A stretch of DNA of 64,000 nt from Pseudoflavonifractor_A sp022772585 (GCF_052065415.1 NZ_JBQHUB010000002.1:62001-126000), one strand, 5' to 3'. Shown: positions 52,441 through 61,226, counted from the first letter of the stretch. Notes: generated by a model not told the origin, from the sequence alone. A program made the numbers and translations.

Positions 52441-52776
52441 TCAGCAGATCAGCGTGAGCATCATTTTGGACCGGGTCTCGGCTTTCACCGCATGGGGGGC
52501 TCCCACCGGCATGACAATGGCCTCTCCCGCCGAGACGGTATACGCTTCATCATAGATGGTGATCCGGGCGGTCCCCTCCAGGATAAAAGCCATGGCGTCC
52601 CCCGGGGCCGCATGGGTGTTGATCCCCTCCCCCGCGTCAAACGCGAACAGCGTGACGCCTGAATACGGGCGCTGGGCCAGCGTCTTGCTGACCACCTTGC
52701 CCGGCTCATACTCCACCTGGTCCTTCAGGGCCACCGGGACAGCTCTCTCCATGTTTTTGATCAGAACTTCCATCAT
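52441..52776 (-). CDS. Small cupin-domain protein
   Basis: 111 residues forming one cupin barrel. Only part of the metal motif is visible: GEGINTHAAPGDAMAFILEG, then GEAIVMPVGAPHAVKA. His residues at two positions could bind a metal. Such proteins bind small ligands or act as dioxygenases or sensors. The ATG at 52776 follows AGGAGG. Confidence 0.85.
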   Translation of the reverse strand: MMEVLIKNMERAVPVALKDQVEYEPGKVVSKTLAQRPYSGVTLFAFDAGEGINTHAAPGDAMAFILEGTARITIYDEAYTVSAGEAIVMPVGAPHAVKAETRSKMMLTLIC

Positions 52777-52859
52777 GTTGTCCTCCTCAGTCATTCGATG
52801 TGGTCTGCAGCAGCTCGAAGGCTTCCGTCTCCAGCCGGCAGGTTGTGTCCGCTTCGTCT

Positions 52860-54164
52860 TTATTTTCGTTTCAGATCCCCCGTGGCGGGGTTATCCAGCA
52901 ACGCTCCGTCCCCGGAAAACCGCGAGCCATGACAGGGACAATCCCACGAGCGTTCCTGCGGATTCCATTTCAGCGCGCAGCCCATATGGGGGCAGCGGGG
53001 CGCGGAAGGCGTGAGCAGGTTTACGGCAGCTTCCGCCGCGTTGACTGCCAGCTGAGGCCGCAGCATTGTCCGGGACGGAGAGAATACAGCGGCCCAGGGA
53101 TTCTCTTTTCCCTGGATAAGATCGCTCAGGAGCATGGCCGCCGCCATGGAGGATGTCATCCCCCATTTATTGAAGCCTGTGGCCACATAGAGGCCGGGCG
53201 TATGCTTACCATAGCGTCCGATATAAGGAACACCGTCCAGAGTCATGCAGTCCTGGGTGGCCCAGCGGCAGACCTCCCGGGCATCTGGGTAATGCTCCCG
53301 GGCAAAATCCTCCGGCGCCCCCCAGCCTCTTCCCCGCTTTCCGGTGCGGTGGGCCCCGCCGCCCAGGAGCAGAAGAGGGCCATAGTTCCGAAAGGAAAGG
53401 CCGTCGTCTGCCTCGTCCACATACATCCCGTCCAGCTCCTGCGCGCCCTCCAGGGCGAGCACATAGGAGCGGTGCTGATAGAGCTTCAAAAAATAGCCGC
53501 CGTGCTTGTTGATGATGGGAAAATGCGTGGCGATCACGATAGCCTGAGCCCTGATCCTGCCATAGTCGGTGCGCACGGTGTTCCCCGCAAAGGAGCGGGC
53601 CGCCGTGTGCTCCCGGATGTTGAGTCCCCGGGCCAGACCGGCGGCAAATTTCAGGGGATGGAACTGGGCCTGATCCTCAAACCGGATACCCCCGGCTGTG
53701 GGAATGGGCAGCGGCAGCCTGTCCCTGTATTGAGCGCGGGCGCCGATGCGCTCCAGCGCGCGCATCTCACGCTCCAGCTTGCCGGCCTGATCGGTGGAGT
53801 ATACAAAGGCGTCCTTTGTCTCAAAATCGCAGGGGATGGTCCCGGCCAGCTGCCGGTACCGCTCCAGCGCCGCCTCATTGGCCCGCCAGTACATGCCGGC
53901 CGCTTCCACGTCGAATTCCCGGATGAGCTTATCGTAGATCAGGCCGTGCTGGGACGTGAGCTTTGCCGTGGTATTCCGGGAGATTCCGGAACATATGGTA
54001 TCTGCCTCGATGAGAAGGCAGTCAATGTTGGCCTGCGCCATGGCATACGCGCACAGAAGCCCCGCCATTCCCCCGCCTATGATCAGCACATCGGTCGTTG
54101 TGTCATGCTCCAGGTGCGGAAAGGCCGGCAGCGCCGCCGCATCCGCCCATACAGAATCAATCAT
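52860..54164 (-). CDS. FAD-dependent oxidoreductase with C-terminal Rieske domain
   Basis: 434 residues. A DAO-type FAD domain (VLIIGGGMAGLLCAYAMA near residue 27) is followed by a Rieske [2Fe-2S] domain at the end with CPHMGC and CPCHGS ligands. The same two-domain layout occurs in Bacillus YhfW-like proteins. It would pass electrons between FAD and a Rieske centre; partner unknown. I use the ATG at 54164; upstream in-frame residues have no RBS. Confidence 0.88.
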   Translation of the reverse strand: MIDSVWADAAALPAFPHLEHDTTTDVLIIGGGMAGLLCAYAMAQANIDCLLIEADTICSGISRNTTAKLTSQHGLIYDKLIREFDVEAAGMYWRANEAALERYRQLAGTIPCDFETKDAFVYSTDQAGKLEREMRALERIGARAQYRDRLPLPIPTAGGIRFEDQAQFHPLKFAAGLARGLNIREHTAARSFAGNTVRTDYGRIRAQAIVIATHFPIINKHGGYFLKLYQHRSYVLALEGAQELDGMYVDEADDGLSFRNYGPLLLLGGGAHRTGKRGRGWGAPEDFAREHYPDAREVCRWATQDCMTLDGVPYIGRYGKHTPGLYVATGFNKWGMTSSMAAAMLLSDLIQGKENPWAAVFSPSRTMLRPQLAVNAAEAAVNLLTPSAPRCPHMGCALKWNPQERSWDCPCHGSRFSGDGALLDNPATGDLKRK

Positions 54165-54370
54165 GTCTATCACCACTTTTAGTATGCGCAGACATGGACT
54201 GATTATCGCACACGCATGAGGCATTTTCCGGCGATGCCCGGCCGGTCGTCACAAAAGGCATGGCAGATCCACGCTGTCGCCGCGTATTCTCCAAAAGGGC
54301 ACTGGACGTTTCGTACTCTGACCGGCTCAAACGCCGCGCACGCGTTCCACGTCCTGTTCCGCCGGGCGGC

Positions 54371-57300
54371 TCACTCTTTCTGCCACCGCTTTTCCCACCA
54401 CTGCCGCATGCTCCGGCAGGCGTTTTCGCAGTGATAGCGGATATTATGACTCATGACGCGGAAGATCCCCCACATGCCGGACTCCACGTCCCACCGCAGG
54501 GAACCGGAGCGGTAGAGATAGTCGCCGGGGCATTGGGTCCGCTCCGGCTCGATGTTGAACACGCTGCCCACGCTGACCGCCCCCTGGATGGGAATGACCC
54601 GGGTAAACGGGTCTTCCGGCTGGGCCCGCCAGCGGTGGCCGTGGAGGACAAAGCTGATGTTCCGGGGCTTATCCGCCGGCATCAGCAGACGGAAGATCAC
54701 CCGCTCGCCGGCATAGGCCCGGAACACCGGCGTGGCCGGGTCGCCGTGGACCTTGGAGTCGAAGACCTTGTAGATGAGGGGGACGCGCTGGAGACGGTTG
54801 AAAAACCGCTCCGAGCGGTAGTTGTACCCCTTCTCTCCCGTGTCCTCGTGGTCGGGGGCGCCGTGGGCGCCTTCCGGCCCCTGCTCCGTGGTCTTGATGA
54901 GATCTCCCTCCCGGTCCAGCATGCGGATACCGTTGTGGGCGAAGAGGACGAATTCCCGGAAAGTCTCCGTACCCGGCGCGGTGATGACCGCCGTCTCCCC
55001 GTGGTTTTCCTCCGCCGGGCAGACGCCGCTGTAATGCCTTGCCCCTGCCGGCTCCACGATGACGGCGCCGAAAAGCCCGTGGTGCCGGTGGTTGCGCAGG
55101 TCGCCGAAGGAGGTGAGCAGACAGGCGCCGTACTCCCGGTCGGCGTGCCACAGGTAGCGGACACACTCCCCGGGCCCGGCGGTCTGCTCCGCCGGGTTAT
55201 AGCCCACATTGACGCCGGAGGACGCCACCGGATCGTACTTCAAAAACTGGGGATTGAGGGATACCCGGTCCCCGGGTCTGTGGGGAAGGTCCACCGGCAC
55301 GGAGGGGTAGCTGTTCCAGCGGATGGGCACATCCGGGTCGAAGAGATTATGGAGGGTGACCTCCACCCAGTCTCCCGCGTTGACCCGGAGGATGAGCGGA
55401 ACAGGCCTTTTGCGGCCGCACATGATATCTTTGGCCTGATCCAGAGGAACGAACAGCAGCCCCTCCGGGTCGTGGTCGCCGAAACGGTTGTAGCAGAGGT
55501 TCTTCTGGATGGCGGCCACCTCAAATTTCCGCACCACCGCGCCGGGCGGCGGCGTCCGTGGGGCGGCGACCGGCCGGATACCGCACAGGGGCGGCAGGTC
55601 CTTCCGTGGGGCGGCATGGACCCGGAGGATACCCCACAGGCCCAGCCACAGGTCGTCGATGCCGCCGGAATAATAGAGATAGTCCCCGGCGCCGTAGGGC
55701 TCGTCGATGCGGAGGTTGAAGGCCTCGGAGATACCGATGGTCTGGGACTGGACCAGAGGAGACACCGGGTCGGTGATCTCCTTGCGCCAGGGGAGGCCTG
55801 TGATATTCAGAATGTGCTGCTCCTCGTGGGCGCCGTCCAGCAGGCGGATGACCATGGGCTCGCCTGGGTAGGTCTCCAGGACGGGGGTAGCCGGGTCGCC
55901 GTAGCAGAAGGAGCTGAAGATGTGGGCGGGGTCGTTTTTGATCTTCAGCCGCTCTGGCATGGGCTCGCAGCGGTAGTTGATGCCCATGACCCCGGGGTCA
56001 TCGTCGGAGCCGGGGTGCTCCGGTGGATTGAGGGGTCTCCCCTCCCCGTCAAAGAGCAGGGCAAAGTCGTGGAGGGCCAGGACGAATTCCCGGTGCATTT
56101 TGCCGTCGGCGGTGCGGATAACGGCTTTTGTGCCCCTTTTCAGCGGCTCCCACGTCTCGGGGTCCAGGAACTCCGCCCCGGCGGGCTCCACCAGGAGGGC
56201 GCCGAACAATCCGTGCTGCTGGTGAACGTTGGCAAACAGATGGTCATGGAAAAAGACGGCGTTGAGCTCCTCGTTGGCGAAGAACCGCTCGATGAGGGTC
56301 TCGTACTGCCGGGCCCCGGCGATATTGTTCCAGCCGTTGGCCGCACCGTCAGAGACGATGGTGTCGAACTTCACCAGATGGATGTGGAAGCCCACGATAT
56401 CGGTGATGGTCTCCAACTGAAAGGCGCTGGCCTCAATGCGCTCGGGAAGGAAGTTGGTAAGCCGCACCTCAATGCAGTCCCCGGCGTTGGCCCGGAGGAC
56501 CAGCGGCTCCGGACGGATCTCTCCCCGCTCCACCTTGGCCAGATAGCCGTCCAGATTCCCCTCCTTTTCAATGTCCTCCTTGAGGACAAAGAAGCGGCCC
56601 TGGGGATCGTGCCAGCCATATTTGTTGTAGACCACTTTCGCCTGTACCGCCGCGATATCAAAGATCTTGATATCTTCCGGTGTATCGCAGGGACAGGTCT
56701 CGGTATACAGGGCCCCGGGCGCGAAATTCTCCACGAAGTTGGCCTCTTCCAGAGGGGTTGGCTCTCGTGTGGGCTCCCCTTCCGGTGTCAGGACACCCAG
56801 AGGCGGCTGAAGGGGCTCCTCTCCGAAGGTCCCCGCCACAAAGTTGGGATATCCGGGGTGCAGTTCGTCCCTTGGCGGCGGGAGGGGACGGTCTCCCAGA
56901 GGTGTCAGGTTTTCGATGGGCGTACCGTCCGGGTAGGTCCCGCTGCCGTCCTGCAGGCGGTCGAACACCCGCCACAGGGTCCACATCCCCTCATGAAAGT
57001 GGGGGTAGAGGTGGCAGTGGAAGATGGCGTCCCCGATCATCCCGTTGAGACTGCCCGCGCCGTAGAGGATATCCAGCGTGTAGCACTCCTGGGGGCTGAT
57101 GGAGATGGAGTCGATGATGGTGGACTTGGGGTCCTCCGGCTCCAGCCGCCACTGGTGGTTGTGGAGGTGGAACACATGGGTCTCTTTCACGCCGCCGTGG
57201 ATGAGCCGGATCTTGGACGGGTCCCCCACGTAGGCCCGGAGGATGGGAGGCGCAGGGTCCCCATAGGCCCAGGAGCTCATGGAGATGTCCTCCGCCGTAT

Positions 57301-58051
57301 CGGCGGGGTCGGCGTAGTGGTGGTCCAGGGGCAGGCGGTTGCGCATGGGCTCGGAGCGGTAGCTGATGGCCGTGGTGCCGTTGGGAAGGCCCGTGTGGGG
57401 ATCCGTGGGCGGCTGGTTGTCTTTGTTCAGGATCTCCAGCTCGTCGTGGAAGAACACAGCGTATTCCCGGAAGGCCGGTTTCGCGGGGTGGTAAATGTCG
57501 GCGAACAGACCGCTGTCGATGGATTCACCTGTCACCGGATCGTACCAGGAGGACCCGGCCGACTCCACGATGATGGCCCCGAACAGGCCGTGGACATTGG
57601 TGCCGTCCTCGCCGCTGCGGGTGTCTGCCATGTCGGAAAAGAGATAGACCCCCTCCCGGTCGGCCTGCCAGGTGTAGCGGATGCGGCCGCCGGTGGTGGA
57701 GTCCGGGTTCTCCCCCACGTTGGCGCCGTCGGAGGTCAGGATATTATAAGGCAGGCCCTGCACGTGGATGGAGGCCCGGCGGCCCAGCCTGTTCTCAAAG
57801 TTGATCTGGACCGTGTCGCCCACATTGGCCCGGATGACCAGCGGGCGTACCTCCTCATAGGGCTGGGGCACGGGCAGCTCGAAGCGCCTGCGTGCCTCCC
57901 GCCGGATCCGCTCAGAGTCCTGCTTGAGCACATACATCATCCCGTTGGGATCGTGGTCGCCGAACTTGTTGTAGACAATGGGAAGAGAGATGGCCTCTAT
58001 ATCATAGACCCGGGTTTGTCCGGTATTCGGATAATTGGATAATTCCAGCAT
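54371..58051 (-). CDS. Giant multicopper-oxidase-like protein, three tandem two-cupredoxin units
   Basis: 1226 residues, no signal peptide. The protein is an internal triplication. Each unit has a YN-FG-HDP start (residues 26-37, 475-483, 854-862), an HGLFGA strand (154-159, 613-618, 991-996) and a YR-E-RL turn (231-240, 693-702, 1078-1087). Full multicopper-oxidase ligands occur once: H292-x2-H295-x-H297, H345-C346-H347 with H351 and M356 (type 1 and trinuclear sites) in unit 1, and H556-x-H558 plus H602-x-H604 in unit 2. Units 1 (first half), 2 (second half) and 3 have lost most ligands. Size and six-domain layout resemble MnxG, the spore Mn oxidase of marine Bacillus; Mn(II), Fe(II) or Cu(I) oxidation are all possible. 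AAGGAG precedes the ATG; a SigK-like promoter lies upstream. Confidence 0.88.
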   Translation of the reverse strand: MLELSNYPNTGQTRVYDIEAISLPIVYNKFGDHDPNGMMYVLKQDSERIRREARRRFELPVPQPYEEVRPLVIRANVGDTVQINFENRLGRRASIHVQGLPYNILTSDGANVGENPDSTTGGRIRYTWQADREGVYLFSDMADTRSGEDGTNVHGLFGAIIVESAGSSWYDPVTGESIDSGLFADIYHPAKPAFREYAVFFHDELEILNKDNQPPTDPHTGLPNGTTAISYRSEPMRNRLPLDHHYADPADTAEDISMSSWAYGDPAPPILRAYVGDPSKIRLIHGGVKETHVFHLHNHQWRLEPEDPKSTIIDSISISPQECYTLDILYGAGSLNGMIGDAIFHCHLYPHFHEGMWTLWRVFDRLQDGSGTYPDGTPIENLTPLGDRPLPPPRDELHPGYPNFVAGTFGEEPLQPPLGVLTPEGEPTREPTPLEEANFVENFAPGALYTETCPCDTPEDIKIFDIAAVQAKVVYNKYGWHDPQGRFFVLKEDIEKEGNLDGYLAKVERGEIRPEPLVLRANAGDCIEVRLTNFLPERIEASAFQLETITDIVGFHIHLVKFDTIVSDGAANGWNNIAGARQYETLIERFFANEELNAVFFHDHLFANVHQQHGLFGALLVEPAGAEFLDPETWEPLKRGTKAVIRTADGKMHREFVLALHDFALLFDGEGRPLNPPEHPGSDDDPGVMGINYRCEPMPERLKIKNDPAHIFSSFCYGDPATPVLETYPGEPMVIRLLDGAHEEQHILNITGLPWRKEITDPVSPLVQSQTIGISEAFNLRIDEPYGAGDYLYYSGGIDDLWLGLWGILRVHAAPRKDLPPLCGIRPVAAPRTPPPGAVVRKFEVAAIQKNLCYNRFGDHDPEGLLFVPLDQAKDIMCGRKRPVPLILRVNAGDWVEVTLHNLFDPDVPIRWNSYPSVPVDLPHRPGDRVSLNPQFLKYDPVASSGVNVGYNPAEQTAGPGECVRYLWHADREYGACLLTSFGDLRNHRHHGLFGAVIVEPAGARHYSGVCPAEENHGETAVITAPGTETFREFVLFAHNGIRMLDREGDLIKTTEQGPEGAHGAPDHEDTGEKGYNYRSERFFNRLQRVPLIYKVFDSKVHGDPATPVFRAYAGERVIFRLLMPADKPRNISFVLHGHRWRAQPEDPFTRVIPIQGAVSVGSVFNIEPERTQCPGDYLYRSGSLRWDVESGMWGIFRVMSHNIRYHCENACRSMRQWWEKRWQKE

Positions 58052-58112
58052 AGAACTGCTCTCCTTGCGTGTTACTGCACGGCATTCGATGACATCCGAC
58101 CGCCGTGTACCC

Positions 58113-58142
58113 TATTCTATGCCGCTTGGTTACGGAAGGGTG
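58113..58142 (-). promoter_or_regulatory. Sigma-K-type promoter of the multicopper oxidase gene
   Basis: Minus strand CACC (-35), 16 bases, GCATAGAATA (-10). This matches the Bacillus SigK pattern (mACm, N16, gCATAnnnTA) at every defined position. The predicted leader is about 55 bases. It would place expression in the late mother cell. Confidence 0.6.
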
Positions 58143-58186
58143 TTCCCTTCCCGCCCCGGCGGCCGCCGTCCTGCCGGTGCAAAAAG

Positions 58187-58220
58187 AAAAACCTGTACGC
58201 TCCGCAGAGTACAGGTTTTT
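58187..58220. terminator. Bidirectional terminator between DUF421 and oxidase genes
   Basis: 12-bp perfect stem (58187-58198 with 58209-58220) including A and T runs on both sides. Confidence 0.88.
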
Positions 58221-58265
58221 GCCAAAATATCTGGTATTGCCGATGGGGCAGACGGTATCGTCCCC

Positions 58266-58979
58266 CTATTTCCCGCGGCGCGGCTTCTTTCCGCCCGGCT
58301 CGCCGTGGTCCATCCCGTAGAGAACGAAGTTCTGGTTCCGGTCACAGACCGCCAGGAAAACATCCCGCGCCGAGTGGATATGGCGCTGGTTGAGCTGTTT
58401 GTCCAGCCAGGTCCTGTCCAGTCCCATGCGCTTCAAATTGTCCTCTAGGATGCGGCCATCCATGATCAACTCGGTAAAAAGCAGCTCCTGCTCCGGCGCC
58501 AGGCCCATGTCGTTGGGCGTGGCGGGACGCTGACTGCTCACCGGAAGGATGGTGAGTTTTCCGTTATACTCGTAAACCGCGGTCTGGATCCCCGTCAGGT
58601 CAAAGTATCCCTGCTGCCTGCACATGACCATGAACTCGCTCAGGTCCAGCTTGGCCTTTTTCAGGTTTTCCCGGTACAGCTTTCCGTGGTCCATGAGGAT
58701 GGTGGGCGTGCCGTTGAGATACTTGCGCGCCCGCGGAAATTTGTTGGCCATGATGCTCAGCAGCAGGGTGACGCCGCCGTATATCGCCATGGCGGTCAGC
58801 GGCTTCCAGGGTTCCTCCAGCTCCGTGGCCATCTCCGCCGCGATGGAGCCGATGGTGATCCCCGTGATATAGTCGAAAAAATCCAGCTGGGCGATCTGTT
58901 TGTGCCCGATGAATTTGGCCACCAGAAACAGCGCGCCGAAAGAGCCCAGCGCCGTCAGGCAAAGGATCAGAAAACTCAT
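58266..58979 (-). CDS. YetF-like DUF421 membrane protein
   Basis: 237 residues: three N-terminal membrane helices (about 3-20, 32-50, 60-77), then two DUF421 domains in the cytoplasm (GTPTILMDHGKLYRENLKKA; FTELIMDGRILEDNLKRMG). Family members are spore membrane proteins or of unknown function in Bacillus (YetF/YdfS). A basic tail ends the protein. Confidence 0.9.
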   Translation of the reverse strand: MSFLILCLTALGSFGALFLVAKFIGHKQIAQLDFFDYITGITIGSIAAEMATELEEPWKPLTAMAIYGGVTLLLSIMANKFPRARKYLNGTPTILMDHGKLYRENLKKAKLDLSEFMVMCRQQGYFDLTGIQTAVYEYNGKLTILPVSSQRPATPNDMGLAPEQELLFTELIMDGRILEDNLKRMGLDRTWLDKQLNQRHIHSARDVFLAVCDRNQNFVLYGMDHGEPGGKKPRRGK

Positions 58980-59032
58980 GCGTCAGCCCCCTTTTCCTCT
59001 ATTCTGGCCCGGCCTCCGTCAAAACATACGCT

Positions 59033-59148
59033 GAGTCTCCGTGTCCTGCTCCCGGAGATACAGGCGTTTTTTCGGGAGTGAGGAAGGACAGCGGGAGTTT
59101 GCAGAGTGGAAGAAACAGCGGGAAACCGAGCAACAGAAACAGGCATAA
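59033..59148 (+). pseudogene. Possible frameshifted remnant of a plus-strand gene end
   Basis: The plus strand encodes LPEIQAFFRE in one frame, then, after a stop, EEGQREFAEWKKQRETEQQ in another frame, ending in TAA at 59146-59148. The two pieces join into a natural-looking C-terminus after a single-base shift within a run of six Ts. No start is near. It may be the decayed end of a mobile-element gene. Confidence 0.3.
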
Positions 59149-59150
59149 CA

Positions 59151-59184
59151 AAGGCGGGAACATCTCAAACGATGTCCCCGCCTT
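59151..59184 (-). terminator. Terminator overlapping the stop of the 59183-59707 gene
   Basis: Stem of about 14 bp with one bulge (59151-59164 with 59171-59184), starting at the stop codon; the minus-strand tail (TGTTATGCC) is only weakly T-rich. Confidence 0.55.
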
Positions 59185-59707
59185 ATCTAAATTTGTCCGT
59201 TCGTTTTCTGGCTTTTAGGTCTTTCCTGGAAATGACTTCATATTCATCCCACTTAACACGGGATTTGTTCCATCCATGCAATATTACAAAGAAAACAGCA
59301 TGAATCATCAGCAAGATGATACCAGACGGCAACATGGGATTATTAAACCATCCCAAGAAAAAGTATGCAGTAATTCCTACAGCATACCATGCTGCAATAA
59401 CAGTCGTGACCGCATAATCGGCAATGCCAAGTGCTGATAAGCGGGAGGGATACTTATTGATGAGATACTGATTATAGCACAACGGAATATTTGTTCGGAT
59501 GCGAGTACTGTATCCGCTGTGCTGTCCAATTAAATATTTTGAAGCCCTGGGAGAGTTTATTTCAATATACTTTTGAATTTTATCTTTTTCATTCCACCAT
59601 GCGTTTTCTCTGCATAACATAATTCCCAAAAGCCAAATGGGAACCACTAAAAACAGCAACCAAAGGAATAGAATGGATAGTACGGCTATAAGACCCGGAA
59701 TAATCAT
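59183..59707 (-). CDS. AT-rich membrane protein of unknown function
   Basis: 174 residues from the ATG at 59707 (GGGGGAA upstream). Four hydrophobic segments: about 3-30, 87-107, 108-122 and 126-148. A hydrophilic stretch with CRENAWWNEKDK lies between the first two. The basic end (RKDLKARKRTDKFR) is cytoplasmic. No family recognised. Base use is far more AT-rich than core genes. It is the last of three single-gene units downstream of the tRNA-Pro. Confidence 0.65.
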   Translation of the reverse strand: MIIPGLIAVLSILFLWLLFLVVPIWLLGIMLCRENAWWNEKDKIQKYIEINSPRASKYLIGQHSGYSTRIRTNIPLCYNQYLINKYPSRLSALGIADYAVTTVIAAWYAVGITAYFFLGWFNNPMLPSGIILLMIHAVFFVILHGWNKSRVKWDEYEVISRKDLKARKRTDKFR

Positions 59708-59770
59708 CATTTCCCCCACAATAATCAGATAGGATGTATTTATTATATTTAAGAATTTAGAATAAAGCAA

Positions 59771-59794
59771 GGGCAGGAATTTTTCTTCCTGCCC
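59771..59794. other. Hairpin upstream of the membrane protein gene
   Basis: 9-bp perfect stem (59771-59779 with 59786-59794), 6-base loop. It may be a second terminator of the previous unit. The rest of 59708-59988 holds the box and hairpin described next and no gene. Confidence 0.5.
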
Positions 59795-59829
59795 TTTAGC
59801 GCTAAAATATATTCTCAATAGAAATGATA

Positions 59830-59870
59830 AATCCGAACACACTACCCACTTGGATAATGTAGTTCGGATT
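59830..59870 (-). terminator. Terminator of cassette A
   Basis: 9-bp perfect stem (59830-59838 with 59862-59870), large loop, followed on the minus strand by TATCATTTCT. It lies right after box A and ends the 59989-60423 unit. Confidence 0.55.
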
Positions 59871-59879
59871 ATCATTGTT

Positions 59880-59905
59880 TGGTCGGAGTGTAATTATAGG
59901 ATCTG
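59880..59905 (-). repeat. Cassette box, copy A
   Basis: 26 bases identical to copy C (61252-61277). On the minus strand it reads like the 3' end of a tRNA: ATCC, then CACTCCG, A and CCA. Core 59885-59900. Confidence 0.7.
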
Positions 59906-59988
59906 GAAAAAATCAGTCATATCAATGGTTTGCAGGCAGCAGGCAAGAGATTTTTATCCTGAAAATGAAAAAACAAGAGAATTACCGC

Positions 59989-60423
59989 TTATAAAAATTT
60001 GCGAATGTCCACGGCAAGCTGTTCTTCCAAATTGATCAGCCGTTTCGCAATATCCTTGGAAACTTCATCTGCTGCCTCATATTGGTTTAGATACTTGTTC
60101 AGCGATTTGACACCCATATTACAGCCATCTGTCATCAGGTCTGCAATCGTCTGATCGGAGTTATTCATCCCCATTTTCATGCTGGTTTTAATCCAAGACA
60201 TCCCCTTGGCAATGGGGGGTGGCTCTTTTCCATCATCATGGTATTTTTCCAGGAGGGCCTGAATCTCATCCTTTAGCTTTTCGTGTTTCTTTTTGCACTC
60301 CGTCAGATATTGCTTAAGTGCACCACTGTGCACTTGATCAAGAACATCATCAATGGATGCGACCCCCATTTTAACGCCTGCGTCACATTCCCGAAGCAGT
60401 TTTATCGTGTCCTGTTCAATCAT
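59989..60423 (-). CDS. Four-helix-bundle-like small protein (ferritin-like/DUF2383-like)
   Basis: 144 residues, all helical by appearance, with repeated charged heptads (KQYLTECKKKHEKLKDEIQ) and an internal pattern typical of DUF2383 or ferritin-like bundles (LLRECDAGVKMGVASIDDVL, TDGCNMGVKSLNKYL). Metal-ligand spacing is not clear. It was likely acquired with the neighbouring AT-rich units. Function unknown. Confidence 0.7.
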   Translation of the reverse strand: MIEQDTIKLLRECDAGVKMGVASIDDVLDQVHSGALKQYLTECKKKHEKLKDEIQALLEKYHDDGKEPPPIAKGMSWIKTSMKMGMNNSDQTIADLMTDGCNMGVKSLNKYLNQYEAADEVSKDIAKRLINLEEQLAVDIRKFL

Positions 60424-60565
60424 AGAAAATTGAGCCCCTTTAGTAAGATGAAGTTAGTCTGTACAGTTTTGCATTCTTTATTCTCTGGCCCAACAGCGAA
60501 GCTTGGACAGTATTGACACCAATTTCCGGGTAAGGCGCTGCATAGAGCATTGGGTATATAAAAAC

Positions 60566-60600
60566 AAATCGACAGGCTTCTCATCGAAACCTGTCGATTT
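60566..60600 (-). terminator. Terminator of cassette B
   Basis: 11-bp perfect stem (60566-60576 with 60590-60600), followed on the minus strand by GTTTTTATA; it ends the 60616-61188 unit. Confidence 0.8.
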
Positions 60601-60606
60601 TGGATT

Positions 60607-60622
60607 GGAGTGTAATTATAGG
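60607..60622 (-). repeat. Cassette box, copy B (16-base core)
   Basis: Shares the exact 16-base core of copies A and C but differs in the flanks. The stop codon of the 60616-61188 gene lies inside it. Confidence 0.6.
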
Positions 60623-61188
60623 GTTTCAGAATCTCCAAATTCGCGGAAATCTGCGATCAGGTTTCCATCCAAATCCAGGATGTAATGCCAACCCAAGAAG
60701 TCCCGACAGTGGATCTGGTTATCATCTATCCAGAAGTGTTGTTTCGAATGAAGGGAAACAAGAATATCCCGTCCAGAGAAACTCCAAATCTGTTTAAGAT
60801 GTGAGTCGTAACGAAAAATTTCTCCTTCGCCCCAAATTAAATATCCACCATCAATAGGATGTATTTCGAATAAGCCTCCTATGTTATCGCATTTTTCGTA
60901 TTGGATGATAAGGCCGGTATCCATATCAATTCTGACAATAGAATCAAATAGGATCGTTGTTAGAATATTTCCCTCCAAGGCAGCATAAGGCTCATAATTT
61001 GAACATATTAAGTCGAGGAGCGCTATCTTTAACGAATGCCCATCCAAACGGGTAATACGAAATGTGCGTGTCATAAAATAGCCATTGGTATCTATTTTCT
61101 CTGTATTATGCACGATATCATATTGGTCAAGAAACGGCTGCTCCTCAACACTAGTGAGCACTGCATATTTTTCGTTATGAAGGTGCAT
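60616..61188 (-). CDS. Hypothetical beta-rich protein, AT-rich
   Basis: 190 residues without signal or membrane segment. Repeated short strands with aromatic ends (GGYLIWGEGEIFRYDSHLKQIW; HFWIDDNQIHCRDFLGWHYI) look like a partial beta-propeller or an immunity-type fold. No catalytic motif. The RBS is AGGAG 8 bases before the ATG. Base use unlike the core genome. Confidence 0.65.
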   Translation of the reverse strand: MHLHNEKYAVLTSVEEQPFLDQYDIVHNTEKIDTNGYFMTRTFRITRLDGHSLKIALLDLICSNYEPYAALEGNILTTILFDSIVRIDMDTGLIIQYEKCDNIGGLFEIHPIDGGYLIWGEGEIFRYDSHLKQIWSFSGRDILVSLHSKQHFWIDDNQIHCRDFLGWHYILDLDGNLIADFREFGDSETL

Positions 61189-61226
61189 GCAAACTCCTCC
61201 GTGTGTTTCTTTAAGGTAAGAAAAAA

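Noticed and set aside
52797..52860. About 25-codon minus-strand frame between the FAD-Rieske and cupin genes
   Set aside because: Reads like a protein end, but it has no start codon and an upstream stop; too short to support.
54260..58042. Plus-strand open frame of about 1260 codons opposite the multicopper oxidase
   Set aside because: Antisense shadow of the oxidase, with no recognisable domain. The oxidase frame has internal repeats, motifs and an RBS.
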